Shown here piece after piece: positions 52,919-61,271 of a stretch of DNA of 64,000 nt; the stretch's first letter is position 1, and every line of letters starts with the position of its first letter. Origin of the DNA: Glaciihabitans sp. dw_435 (GTDB lineage: Bacteria > Actinomycetota > Actinomycetes > Actinomycetales > Microbacteriaceae). The stretch covers positions 144,695 to 208,694 of the forward strand of contig NZ_JAAVUZ010000006.1 of NCBI RefSeq assembly GCF_018449675.1, read 5' to 3'. A program made the translations under genes and the position numbers. Below the pieces are notes generated by a model. It had not been told where the DNA came from, searched no databases, and saw only the letters and a program-made list of their open reading frames with translations.

Positions 52919-52988
52919 GCGCAACAAATTAGTTGGATGCTGGATTTCGCGCAGTTTTGCGGCGCGGACGGATGAAGTCAGGGAAACT

Positions 52989-54011
52989 ATGTCGATGAAC
53001 GGCAAAGCCCGGGTGACCCTCGATGAGGTCGCCGTCGAGGCCGGGGTCTCGCTCTCCACGATCTCCAAGGTCCTCAACGGCCGCAGCGACGTGGCGCGGG
53101 GAACGCGCGACCGCGTGGAACGGATCCTCGAGCACCACGGCTACCAGCGACGCGGGGGTGACAAGCGTGACGCCACGTTGCTGGAGCTTGTCTTCCACGA
53201 ACTCGACAGCGCGTGGTCGATGGAGATCATTCGCGGCGTCGAAAATATCGCCCGGGAACACGGCATGAGCGTGGTGCTTACCGAGAGCGGCAGCCGCCAT
53301 GCGCCGGGGCCCGAGTGGATCGCCGGGGTACTGCGGCGGCGTCCCGCCGGGGTCATCCTCGTCTTCTCCGACCTCGACCCGGCGTACCGGGAGCAACTGC
53401 GCTCCCGGGCCATCCCGTTCGTCATCATCGACCCGGCGGGCGACCCCTCGCCCGGGGTCCCCTCGGTCGGATCGGCGAACTGGTCCGGCGGCCTCATGGC
53501 CACCCGACACCTCATCGAACTCGGCCACACCCGGATCGCGGCGATCACCGGCCCGGAAGACATGATGTGTTCGCTGGCCCGGCTCGACGGTTTCCGCTCC
53601 GCCATGAACTCGGCGAGCCTCAGCGTCGACCCGGCTCTCGTGCACTTCGGAGACTTCCATGTCGATGGTGGTCGCGCGATCGCGGAGCGGCTCCTCGCGT
53701 TGCCCCACCGGCCGACGGCCATCTTCGCCGGCAGTGACCTGCAGGCGCTCGGTGTTCTCGAGGCCGCACGCACCGCGGGAATCTCGGTGCCGGGGGAGCT
53801 GTCCATCGTCGGCTACGACGACGTACCGGTCGCCAAGTGGTCCAGTCCTGGGCTCACCACCATCCACCAGCCGTTGCGCGAGATGGCCGAGGAGGCCAGC
53901 CGTATCGTGCTGCGCATCCGCGATGGCGACGATGTGGGTCACACCCGGATCGATCTGGCGACAAGTCTCGTCGTCCGCGACAGCACGGCGCCGCTGGCGG
54001 CCAGGGACTAG
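52989..54011 (+). CDS. bxlR: LacI family repressor of the bxl operon (BxlR-like)
   Basis: Protein of 340 aa, ATG at 52989 with CAGGGAAA upstream. HTH TLDEVAVEAGVSLSTISKVLN, then Peripla_BP_3 sensor with RSDVARGTRDRVERIL, MATRHLIELGHTRIAAITG and VGYDDVPVAKWSSPGLTTIHQ. Its HTH differs from the two other LacI proteins in the window (STISKV against QTVSRV), consistent with a different operator. It is divergent from the BxlEFG-like operon over a 156-bp region containing CGAAA-N-TTTCG, which supports the BxlR assignment. Confidence 0.88.
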   Translation: MSMNGKARVTLDEVAVEAGVSLSTISKVLNGRSDVARGTRDRVERILEHHGYQRRGGDKRDATLLELVFHELDSAWSMEIIRGVENIAREHGMSVVLTESGSRHAPGPEWIAGVLRRRPAGVILVFSDLDPAYREQLRSRAIPFVIIDPAGDPSPGVPSVGSANWSGGLMATRHLIELGHTRIAAITGPEDMMCSLARLDGFRSAMNSASLSVDPALVHFGDFHVDGGRAIAERLLALPHRPTAIFAGSDLQALGVLEAARTAGISVPGELSIVGYDDVPVAKWSSPGLTTIHQPLREMAEEASRIVLRIRDGDDVGHTRIDLATSLVVRDSTAPLAARD

Positions 54012-54020
54012 GGTCATCGC

Positions 54021-55418
54021 ATGTCATCGAGCAATGTTGCTGGTAGGCGTAGCGTCGGTGGCACCACCACCGACCAGCTGCGACGTGCGAATCTGTCCAC
54101 GATTCTCGAACTCGTTCACCGCGAGGGGCCTCGGTCGCGCGCCGAAATAACTCGCCTGACAGGTCTCAACCGCTCGACCGTCGGGGCTGTGGTTGCAGAT
54201 CTTGCCCAGCTGGGACTCGTGAGCGAGCGGATGCCTCACCTGGGCGCCAGCCCAGGACGCCCGTCTCCCGTGGTGCACGCGGCCGACCGCATCGTCGCCA
54301 TCGCCATCAACCCGGAGGTCGACGTCATCGCGATCGGTCTCGTGGGACTCGGCGGTCGCGTGCTCAAGTCGGTGCGGATCGCCACCCCTGTGCCGCCGCT
54401 GTCCGCAGACGTGGTGCACCGTGCTGCGAGTGCAGTCGCGGGTCTGCTCGCCGGGATGGAGGACTCGGTCACCGTCGTGGGCGCGGGCATCGCCGTGCCG
54501 GGGCAGGTGCGCACCGCCGACGGCCTCGTGCGCGAGGCCACCCACCTCGGTTGGTACGAGGAACCGCTGTCCGAGATGTTCGAACGCGCCATCGGCGTGC
54601 CGGCCTTTGCCGCCAACGCCGCGGCCCTCGCGATGCGGGCGGAGGCGGTGTTTGGCGTCGGCCGGGATGTCGACGACTTCGTGTACATCATCGGCGGCGC
54701 GAGCGGCATCGGCGGGGGAGTGGTCTCGGGCGGAACCTTCCTCACGGGCAGTGCGGGCCATGCCGGCGAGATCGGGCACACGTTCGTGCGGTCATCGGGC
54801 ACCCGGTGTTCGTGTGGATCGAGCGGATGCTTCGAGGCCGAGGTCACCCAGACGGCGCTGCTCGACGCGGTGGGGCTGCGCGCCGATGAGATCGCCGGGC
54901 TCGGGGCCGCGCTCGCCGCGGCCGAGGATGATGCAGCGCGCGAGGTGATCGCCCAGGACACCGAGTACCTCGGCATCGCCGTCGGCAACGCCGTCAATCT
55001 GTTCAATCCCAGCGTGATCGTGCTGGCCGGGTTCCTGTCCGCGCTGTGCGAGGGAGCGGGTGCATACATGGAGTCGATCCTCAGCGCGCATACCATTCGC
55101 TCGGCGCGGGAGTCGGTGGGCCTCGTGCCTGCCCGCTTCGGTTCGGAGCAGCTGCTGATCGGTGCAGCGGAGCTTGTGTTCGAGGCCCTGCTCTACGACC
55201 CCGCCGCCTTCGAACGCGTCACGGCACCGCGGCTGTCCGCCGGTGATGGGCGACAGCCCGCGACCGGCGACGCGACGCTGGCGACCGGCGACGCGACGCT
55301 GGCGACCGGCGACGCGACGCTGGCGACCGGCGACGCGACGCTGGCGACCGGCGACGGCGGGCCGGTGTCCGGCGCTGACGTACCCTCGATTGTTGGCGAG
55401 TTCAACTTTTCCGCCTGA
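54021..55418 (+). CDS. ROK family transcriptional regulator with a 7-residue repeat tail
   Basis: Protein of 465 aa, ATG at 54021, 9 bases after the LacI gene. Winged-helix HTH in AEITRLTGLNRSTVGAVVADL (about 34-55). ROK domain (about 85-405) with VVGAGIAVPGQVRTADG, GEIGHTFVRS and zinc motif CSCGSSGCFEAE. It aligns along its length with the ROK protein at 62699, which ends at DPSSF, but here about 57 more residues follow DPAAF: four copies of ATGDATL, ATGDGG and a last short segment. The tail is coded by exact 21-bp repeats. It precedes the GH31/GH1 transporter operon and is likely its regulator, with a cello- or xyloglucan-sugar as ligand. Confidence 0.88.
   Translation: MSSSNVAGRRSVGGTTTDQLRRANLSTILELVHREGPRSRAEITRLTGLNRSTVGAVVADLAQLGLVSERMPHLGASPGRPSPVVHAADRIVAIAINPEVDVIAIGLVGLGGRVLKSVRIATPVPPLSADVVHRAASAVAGLLAGMEDSVTVVGAGIAVPGQVRTADGLVREATHLGWYEEPLSEMFERAIGVPAFAANAAALAMRAEAVFGVGRDVDDFVYIIGGASGIGGGVVSGGTFLTGSAGHAGEIGHTFVRSSGTRCSCGSSGCFEAEVTQTALLDAVGLRADEIAGLGAALAAAEDDAAREVIAQDTEYLGIAVGNAVNLFNPSVIVLAGFLSALCEGAGAYMESILSAHTIRSARESVGLVPARFGSEQLLIGAAELVFEALLYDPAAFERVTAPRLSAGDGRQPATGDATLATGDATLATGDATLATGDATLATGDGGPVSGADVPSIVGEFNFSA
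55260..55355 (+). repeat. 21-bp in-frame tandem repeat in the ROK gene
   Basis: Four exact 21-bp copies (55260-55280, 55281-55301, 55302-55322, 55323-55343) plus 12 bases, each coding ATGDATL. Exact DNA identity points to recent slippage expansion. Confidence 0.95.
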
Positions 55419-55497
55419 TTGCTGGCTTCTGTCGCCGTGATCGGCGGACGAGTGATGAACCACAGATAACAATCTCGGGCACATTCGCGAGAGTACT

Positions 55498-55539
55498 TGC
55501 GAGAGCGCTCCCAAGAAGACTATGTTGTCGTCAACAACA
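55498..55539 (+). promoter_or_regulatory. Promoter and CebR-like operator of the xyloglucan/cello-oligosaccharide operon
   Basis: -35 TTGCGA (55498-55503) and -10 TATGTT (55522-55527), 18 bases apart. CGAGAGCGCTCCCA (55501-55514) differs at only two positions from TGGGAGCGCTCCCA, the box of the Streptomyces cellobiose repressor CebR, and lies between the promoter boxes. GTTGT-N5-ACAAC (55525-55539) is a second inverted repeat. Confidence 0.62.
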
Positions 55540-55606
55540 AACAGCATCGGAGTGGATGCACATGCGGCCGCAACGCCGACATCCGCTCCCTACAAGGAGG
55601 TAAGTG

Positions 55607-56923
55607 ATGCGCAAGAGGCATATCGCAGTGGGTGCAATTCTCACTACGGCGGCGCTGCTGCTCGCGGGTTGTTCCGCTGGCTCAACGGACGACGCGACTG
55701 TCAACACCAGTCCCGAGGGCAAGGGCAAGACCCTCACGCTCTGGCACTACGAGAGTGAAACCAGCGCCATGGGCATCGCCTGGGACGCAGCAATTAAGAA
55801 GTTCGAAGCGGAGACCGGCGCCACGGTCAAGTACGAGCCCAAGGCCTTCGAGCAGATTCGCTCGACCGCCAGCCAGGTTCTCAACTCCAACGCGGCCCCC
55901 GACATTCTCGAGTACAACAAGGGCAACGCCACCGCCGGCCTGCTCGCCAGCCAGGGCCTGCTGACCGACCTCGACCCCGCTGTCAAGGCGTACGGCTGGG
56001 ACAAGAAGCTTGCCGAGTCCATCCAGACGACCGCTCGCTACAGCGACACCGGCGTCATGGGCTCGGGCGCGTTCTACGGAATCCCCAACTACGGTGAGTT
56101 CGTTGAGACGTACTACAACAAGGACATGTTCGCGAAGTACAACGTCGCGGTTCCCACGACGTTCGCCGAGTTCGAAGCAGCACTCGCCACGTTCAAGGCC
56201 GCCGGCATCACGCCGCTCGCCGAGTCCGTCGCCGAGTACCCGCTCGGACAGCTCTGGTACCAGCTCGCGCTGAGCAAGGCGACCCGCCAGTGGGTCACCG
56301 ACTACCAGACCTACACGGGCAAGGTCGACTTCCAGGACGAGGACTTCACGTTCGCGACCGACACCATCAAGAGCTGGGTCGACAAGGGCTACATCTCGAA
56401 GGACGCCACCGGCCTCAAGGCCGAAGACGCCGGAACCAACTTCGAAAAGGGCGTGAACCCGATCTTCTACTCCGGTAGCTGGTGGTACGGCCGTTTCGTT
56501 GACGAGATCAAGGGCTTCGACTGGGGAACGTTCCTCTACCCCGAGTCCGACATGGCTCCCGGTTCGTCCGGAAACCTCTGGGTTGTCCCGGAGAACTCGA
56601 AGAACAAGGACCTCGCGTACAAGTTCATCGACATCACCATGAGCCCGGAGATCCAGGCCCTTATCGGTAACAACGGTGGAATCCCCGTGGCGGCCACCGC
56701 CTCGGACATCACCGACCCGAAGAGCAAGGAACTGATCGACAACTTCAACACGCTGACTGCGCGTGACGGAATTGGCTTCTACCCCGACTGGCCCACCCCG
56801 ACCTTCTACGACCAGCTCAACGCCGGTCTGCAGGAGCTCGTGAACGGCACGAAGGACACCAAGGGCGTTCTGACCGAACTCGGCGACGAGTACGCGGCCG
56901 GCGTGGACGACCTGACGAAGTAG
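55607..56923 (+). CDS. Extracellular oligosaccharide-binding lipoprotein (CUT1)
   Basis: Protein of 438 aa from the ATG at 55607; a GTG one codon earlier is also possible. AAGGAGG ends 6 bases upstream. Lipoprotein signal RKRHIAVGAILTTAALLLAGC, Cys about residue 22. Family-1 binding protein with LTLWHYESETSAMGIAW and YGIPNYGEFVETYYNKDMF. First gene of an operon with two permeases, a GH31 alpha-xylosidase and a GH1 beta-glucosidase, so a xyloglucan oligosaccharide or cello-oligosaccharide is the expected ligand. A CebR-like operator lies upstream and a hairpin follows the gene. Confidence 0.88.
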   Translation: MRKRHIAVGAILTTAALLLAGCSAGSTDDATVNTSPEGKGKTLTLWHYESETSAMGIAWDAAIKKFEAETGATVKYEPKAFEQIRSTASQVLNSNAAPDILEYNKGNATAGLLASQGLLTDLDPAVKAYGWDKKLAESIQTTARYSDTGVMGSGAFYGIPNYGEFVETYYNKDMFAKYNVAVPTTFAEFEAALATFKAAGITPLAESVAEYPLGQLWYQLALSKATRQWVTDYQTYTGKVDFQDEDFTFATDTIKSWVDKGYISKDATGLKAEDAGTNFEKGVNPIFYSGSWWYGRFVDEIKGFDWGTFLYPESDMAPGSSGNLWVVPENSKNKDLAYKFIDITMSPEIQALIGNNGGIPVAATASDITDPKSKELIDNFNTLTARDGIGFYPDWPTPTFYDQLNAGLQELVNGTKDTKGVLTELGDEYAAGVDDLTK

Positions 56924-56934
56924 CACCACCGGAT

Positions 56935-56973
56935 CGTGGGGAGGGGCGGATGACGCGTTCGTCCCTCCCCACG
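56935..56973 (+). other. Intercistronic stem-loop after the binding-protein gene
   Basis: CGTGGGGAGGG (56935-56945) pairs perfectly with CCCTCCCCACG (56963-56973). It lies between the binding-protein and permease genes; likely a partial terminator or mRNA protector. Confidence 0.62.
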
Positions 56974-57009
56974 GACACCCCTTGTTTTGCATAAGAAAGG
57001 TAGATAGTC

Positions 57010-57990
57010 ATGGCCACGGTGCCACTCAGCCAGGCGAAGCCCGGCCGCACGCAGGGATCGGCGGGTGACGGACCCACCCCCAAGAAGGGCGGCCGTCTCA
57101 ATCTCTCCGGATACTGGCTCTACCTGATCCCCGGGTTCATTCTGATCACGCTCATTGTGATCGTGCCGCTGGTGTGGAACATCTACCTCAGCTTCACCTC
57201 GTACCGAGGCATCCGCCCGCCCAAGTGGATTGGATTCGACAACTGGATCGAACTCTTCGCGGACGGCAAGTTCTGGACCTCGTTTGGTAACAGCGTCGCG
57301 CTGATCATCGCCATGGTGATCATCCCCACGCTCGTCGGCCTCGTGCTGGCGGCCATGCTGTTCGACCTCATCGGCAAGAAGTTCGGCGGACGTCTCGCCA
57401 GCTTCCTGCGTGCCACCTACTACCTGCCGCAGATTCTGCCCGTCGCCGTCGGTGCGATCGTCATCGGCTGGATCCTGCGCCCGGACAACGGAGCGCTCAA
57501 CGAGATCCTCGGCGCCGTCGGCCTCAGCGGACTCGAGCACAACTGGCTCGGAAGCCCCGACACCGCACTGCTGTCGATCATGGCCGTCATGGTCTGGATC
57601 CAAATCGGCTACCCCGTCGTCATCTTCATGGCGGCACTGCAGCGCGTCGACCCCGAGCTGTACGAAGCGGCGGAACTCGACGGAGCGAACTGGTTCCAGC
57701 GGTTCCGCTCGATCACCGTCACCATCATCCGTCCCGAGATCTTCGTCGTCACGCTGACGTCGACCATCGCGGCGCTGAAAGTCTTCGGCCCGATCTACAC
57801 GTTGACGCGTGGTGGCCCCGGTAACAGCACCATCGTTCCGAGCTACTACTCGTACAGCGAGTTCTTCCAGAGCCAGCAAGTGGGATACGGCGCGACCATC
57901 GCGACCGCCCTGACCATTGTCATCGTCGTTGTGTCGGTGTTCTTCATCAAGGCCCAGAACCGGGCAGAGGAAGCGGAGAGTGATCGCTGA
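57010..57990 (+). CDS. CUT1 sugar ABC transporter permease (MalF-like)
   Basis: Protein of 326 aa, ATG at 57010 with AAGAAAGGTAG upstream. Cytoplasmic tail of about 30 residues, then six helices (YWLYLIPGFILITLIVIVPL first). The EAA loop is ELYEAAELDGANWFQRFR, and TRGGPGNSTIVPSYYSY is the usual late loop. It overlaps the next permease by one base (TGATG). Channel half of the importer fed by the 55607 lipoprotein. Confidence 0.9.
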   Translation: MATVPLSQAKPGRTQGSAGDGPTPKKGGRLNLSGYWLYLIPGFILITLIVIVPLVWNIYLSFTSYRGIRPPKWIGFDNWIELFADGKFWTSFGNSVALIIAMVIIPTLVGLVLAAMLFDLIGKKFGGRLASFLRATYYLPQILPVAVGAIVIGWILRPDNGALNEILGAVGLSGLEHNWLGSPDTALLSIMAVMVWIQIGYPVVIFMAALQRVDPELYEAAELDGANWFQRFRSITVTIIRPEIFVVTLTSTIAALKVFGPIYTLTRGGPGNSTIVPSYYSYSEFFQSQQVGYGATIATALTIVIVVVSVFFIKAQNRAEEAESDR

Positions 57991-58901
57991 TGGCAACCAT
58001 CGCCCCCCAGAGTGTTCGTTCCACCGTCGACCCGACGGGCAAGCGTGACAACACGTTCAAGGTCCGCAAGCGTAAGTCGAACCGCACCGTCGGTGACTGG
58101 TTCATCCTTCTCGCGGCCATCATTGTCGGCCTCCTGATCGTGGTGCCGTTCTACCTGATCATCATCAACTCGTTCAAGACCGCGGGGGACTACGCCACCG
58201 GCGGCGCCCTCCAGTGGCCCGCGCAGATCAGCTTCGATGGCATCACGAAGTTCTGGAACCGCGTCAACTTCCCCGAGAAGCTGTGGAACAGCATCCTGAT
58301 CTCGACCGTCGTGGCGTTCCTCGCCATGATCGTCTCGGTGCTCAACGCCTACGCAATCGGCATCGGCCGGGTCAAGGGACGCACCTGGATCGTCGTGCTC
58401 TTCCTGCTGGCCAACGTGCTCCCGCAGGAAGCCCTTCTCTACCCGCTCTACTTCATGTTCAAGTCGATCGGTCTGTACGACAACGTGTGGTCGGTCATCA
58501 TCATCTTCACGGTGATCCAGAGCGCGTTCGGTACCTACCTCCTGTCGTCGGTGTACGGCACCTTCCCCAAGGAGATCCTCGAGGCCGCATCGCTCGACGG
58601 CGCGAGCCGCTGGACGATCCTGTGGCGCGTCATCGTGCCGATCAGTCGTCCGACCCTGTCTGTGCTGCTCATCTTCTTCTTCATCTGGACGTGGAACGAG
58701 TTCCTCATCCCGCTGACATTCCTCGTGAGCAACTCCAACCAGACGGTGCCGATCGCCATTGCCAGCCTCCAGGGCGACAGGCTGATGGATGTCACGACCA
58801 CGAGTGCGTCCGCACTGCTGGGTCTCATCCCGACACTGATCTTCTTCCTCATTTTCCAGCGGACCCTCACGCGCGGTATCACCGCGGGCGCGGTCAAGTA
58901 A
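57990..58901 (+). CDS. CUT1 sugar ABC transporter permease (MalG-like)
   Basis: Protein of 303 aa, ATG at 57990 overlapping the previous stop. MalG-type with basic N-tail (KVRKRKSNRTVGDW), first helix FILLAAIIVGLLIVVPFYLI, EAA loop EILEAASLDGASRWTILW, and C-terminus QRTLTRGITAGAVK. GH31 gene starts 21 bases later. No ATPase gene in the operon. Confidence 0.9.
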   Translation: MATIAPQSVRSTVDPTGKRDNTFKVRKRKSNRTVGDWFILLAAIIVGLLIVVPFYLIIINSFKTAGDYATGGALQWPAQISFDGITKFWNRVNFPEKLWNSILISTVVAFLAMIVSVLNAYAIGIGRVKGRTWIVVLFLLANVLPQEALLYPLYFMFKSIGLYDNVWSVIIIFTVIQSAFGTYLLSSVYGTFPKEILEAASLDGASRWTILWRVIVPISRPTLSVLLIFFFIWTWNEFLIPLTFLVSNSNQTVPIAIASLQGDRLMDVTTTSASALLGLIPTLIFFLIFQRTLTRGITAGAVK

Positions 58902-58922
58902 TAACAAGGACGTTCCCCCACT

Positions 58923-61271
58923 ATGAAGTTCACTGACGGCTTTTGGCAGCTTCGCCCGGGAGTCACCGCCCTGTACGCCTCCGAGGCGTATGACATCTTC
59001 GCCGGCGAGCACAGCCTCACCGTGACGGCGCCGACCGCGGTCATCGCCTCCCGCGGAATGACGCTCAACCGCCCGGTCATGACCGTAACCCTCACTTCTC
59101 CCATGGAGGGAGTGATCGGTGTTCGCATCGAACACTTCCAGGGAGTGCGAGACGAGATCGGGTTCGACCTGGTCGGTTCGGCCGAAGGTCACGGCGTTGT
59201 CGAGTCCACCGATGAGGGCGCCACGCTGACCAGCGGCAACCTCACCGCCCGCATCAGCGCGGGTGCACCGTGGAACCTCTCCTTCGAGTCGGGCGGACGT
59301 GTTCTCACCTCCAGCGGCGCGAAGTCGATCGGCTACATGCAGCTCGATAAGGACGCGCAGGTTGACCCGGGTCTGGTGGGAAACGCCCGCGCCGGGACAT
59401 CCGCCCCCCTCAAGCCCAGCTATGTGCATGAGCAGCTCGCGCTCGGCGTCGGGGAACTGATCTACGGTCTCGGCGAACGGTTCGGACCGCTGGTGAAGAA
59501 CGGCCAGACCGTCGACATCTGGAACGCCGACGGCGGTACCTCCAGCGAGCAGGCGTACAAGAGCATCCCCTTCTACCTGAGCAACCGCGGCTACGGCGTT
59601 CTCGTGAACCACCCGGGCCACGTGTCGTACGAGATCGGCTCCGAGTCGGTCGAGCGCGCGCAGTTCTCGGTCGCGGGCGAGAGCCTCGAGTACTACGTGA
59701 TCGCCGGCCCCACGCCGAAGAACGTGCTGAGCCGCTACACCGAGCTGACCGGGCGCCCCGCGTCCGTGCCCGCCTGGTCGTACGGACTGTGGCTGACCAC
59801 GAGCTTCACCACCAACTACGACGAGGCCACCGTCTCGGGCTTCATCGACGCGATGGCCGAGCGCGATCTGCCGCTGAGCGTGTTCCACTTCGACTGCTTC
59901 TGGATGCGCGAATTCAACTGGAGCGACTTCGAGTGGGACAGCCGCACCTTCCCCGACCCCGAGGGCATGCTCGCCCGCCTGCACGAGAAGGACCTGCACC
60001 TCTGCGTGTGGATCAACCCGTACATCGCCCAGCGTGCACCCCTGTTTGCCGAGGCCGCGGCCGCCGGATACCTGGTGAAGAAGCCCAACGGCGACGTGTG
60101 GCAGTGGGACCTCTGGCAGGCGGGCATGGGACTCGTGGACTTCACGAACCCTGACGCCAAGCAGTGGTACAAAGACAAGCTCCGCGTGCTGCTGCACCAG
60201 GGTGTCGACGCGTTCAAGACCGACTTCGGTGAGCGCATCCCCGTGGAGGTTGATTACTTCGACGGCTCCAGCCCCGAGCGCATGCACAACTGGTACACCC
60301 AGCTGTACAACGAGGCAGTCTTCGAGGTGCTCGAGGAAGAGCGTGGACAGGGCGATGCCGTGCTGTTCGCCCGGTCTGCCACCGTCGGTGGACAGAAGCT
60401 TCCCGTTCACTGGGGTGGAGACTCAACCTCGACCCACGAATCGATGGCCGAGAGCCTGCGCGGCGGACTCTCGCTCGCGCTGAGCGGCTTCGGATTCTGG
60501 AGCCACGACATCGGCGGCTTCGAGGGTACCCCCGACGCCGGCGTCTTCAAGCGCTGGGTCGCGTTCGGCATGATGTCGAGCCACTCCCGCCTGCACGGCA
60601 GCAGCTCGTACCGTGTCCCGTGGGTCTTCGACGAGGAGCTCGCCGAGGGCCAGGCGGAAGACCCGCAGAGCGCCACCGCGGTCACCCGCAAGTTCACCAA
60701 GATCAAGCTCGCGCTCATGCCGTACCTGTACGCGGCGGGCATCGAGGCGACGAACACCGGCGTGCCGATGCTGCGCCCGATGATTCTTGAGTTTCCGGAT
60801 GACCCGAGCTGCGCCTACCTCGAACGCCAGTACATGTTCGGCCCCGATGTACTCGTAGCTCCCGTCTTCACCGCCGACGGATCGGTGCAGTTTTACCTTC
60901 CTGCCGGCACGTGGACCAACTACCTCACCGGTGAGAGCGTCACCGGCGGGGGATGGCGCACCGAGACGCACGCGTTCGACAGCATGCCGATCTACATCCG
61001 CGAAGGAGCAGTCCTGCCGGTCGGCGCCCGCGATGACCGCCCGGACTACGACTACCTCGACGGACTCACGCTGGAGGTGTACCCGACGGCGACGGCGGGA
61101 ACTCGCTCGATTTCGGTGACGACCCCGGACGGGACATCCGCTACCTTCACTGTCGACCGCACGGACGAGGCCGTCACCATCACCTCGCCGGACGTCGACA
61201 CGTGGCAGGTTAGGGTTGTCGGCGGCGCTACTGCGTCGGCATCCGCGGGAAAGAGTGAGGTCGCACTGTGA
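58923..61271 (+). CDS. yicI: Alpha-xylosidase, glycoside hydrolase family 31 (YicI-like)
   Basis: Protein of 782 aa (E. coli YicI is 772), no signal peptide. N-terminal beta-sandwich (1-270), then a TIM barrel. The nucleophile Asp434 is in FKTDFGERIPVEVDYFDGS, which with the E-R-I-P context marks the alpha-xylosidase group rather than alpha-glucosidases; the acid Asp500 is in HWGGDSTSTHESM. LSGFGFWSHDIGGFEG and C-terminal beta domains follow. It removes alpha-1,6-xylose from imported xyloglucan oligosaccharides or isoprimeverose. It overlaps the GH1 gene by 4 bases (GTGA), so both are co-translated. Confidence 0.92.
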   Translation: MKFTDGFWQLRPGVTALYASEAYDIFAGEHSLTVTAPTAVIASRGMTLNRPVMTVTLTSPMEGVIGVRIEHFQGVRDEIGFDLVGSAEGHGVVESTDEGATLTSGNLTARISAGAPWNLSFESGGRVLTSSGAKSIGYMQLDKDAQVDPGLVGNARAGTSAPLKPSYVHEQLALGVGELIYGLGERFGPLVKNGQTVDIWNADGGTSSEQAYKSIPFYLSNRGYGVLVNHPGHVSYEIGSESVERAQFSVAGESLEYYVIAGPTPKNVLSRYTELTGRPASVPAWSYGLWLTTSFTTNYDEATVSGFIDAMAERDLPLSVFHFDCFWMREFNWSDFEWDSRTFPDPEGMLARLHEKDLHLCVWINPYIAQRAPLFAEAAAAGYLVKKPNGDVWQWDLWQAGMGLVDFTNPDAKQWYKDKLRVLLHQGVDAFKTDFGERIPVEVDYFDGSSPERMHNWYTQLYNEAVFEVLEEERGQGDAVLFARSATVGGQKLPVHWGGDSTSTHESMAESLRGGLSLALSGFGFWSHDIGGFEGTPDAGVFKRWVAFGMMSSHSRLHGSSSYRVPWVFDEELAEGQAEDPQSATAVTRKFTKIKLALMPYLYAAGIEATNTGVPMLRPMILEFPDDPSCAYLERQYMFGPDVLVAPVFTADGSVQFYLPAGTWTNYLTGESVTGGGWRTETHAFDSMPIYIREGAVLPVGARDDRPDYDYLDGLTLEVYPTATAGTRSISVTTPDGTSATFTVDRTDEAVTITSPDVDTWQVRVVGGATASASAGKSEVAL

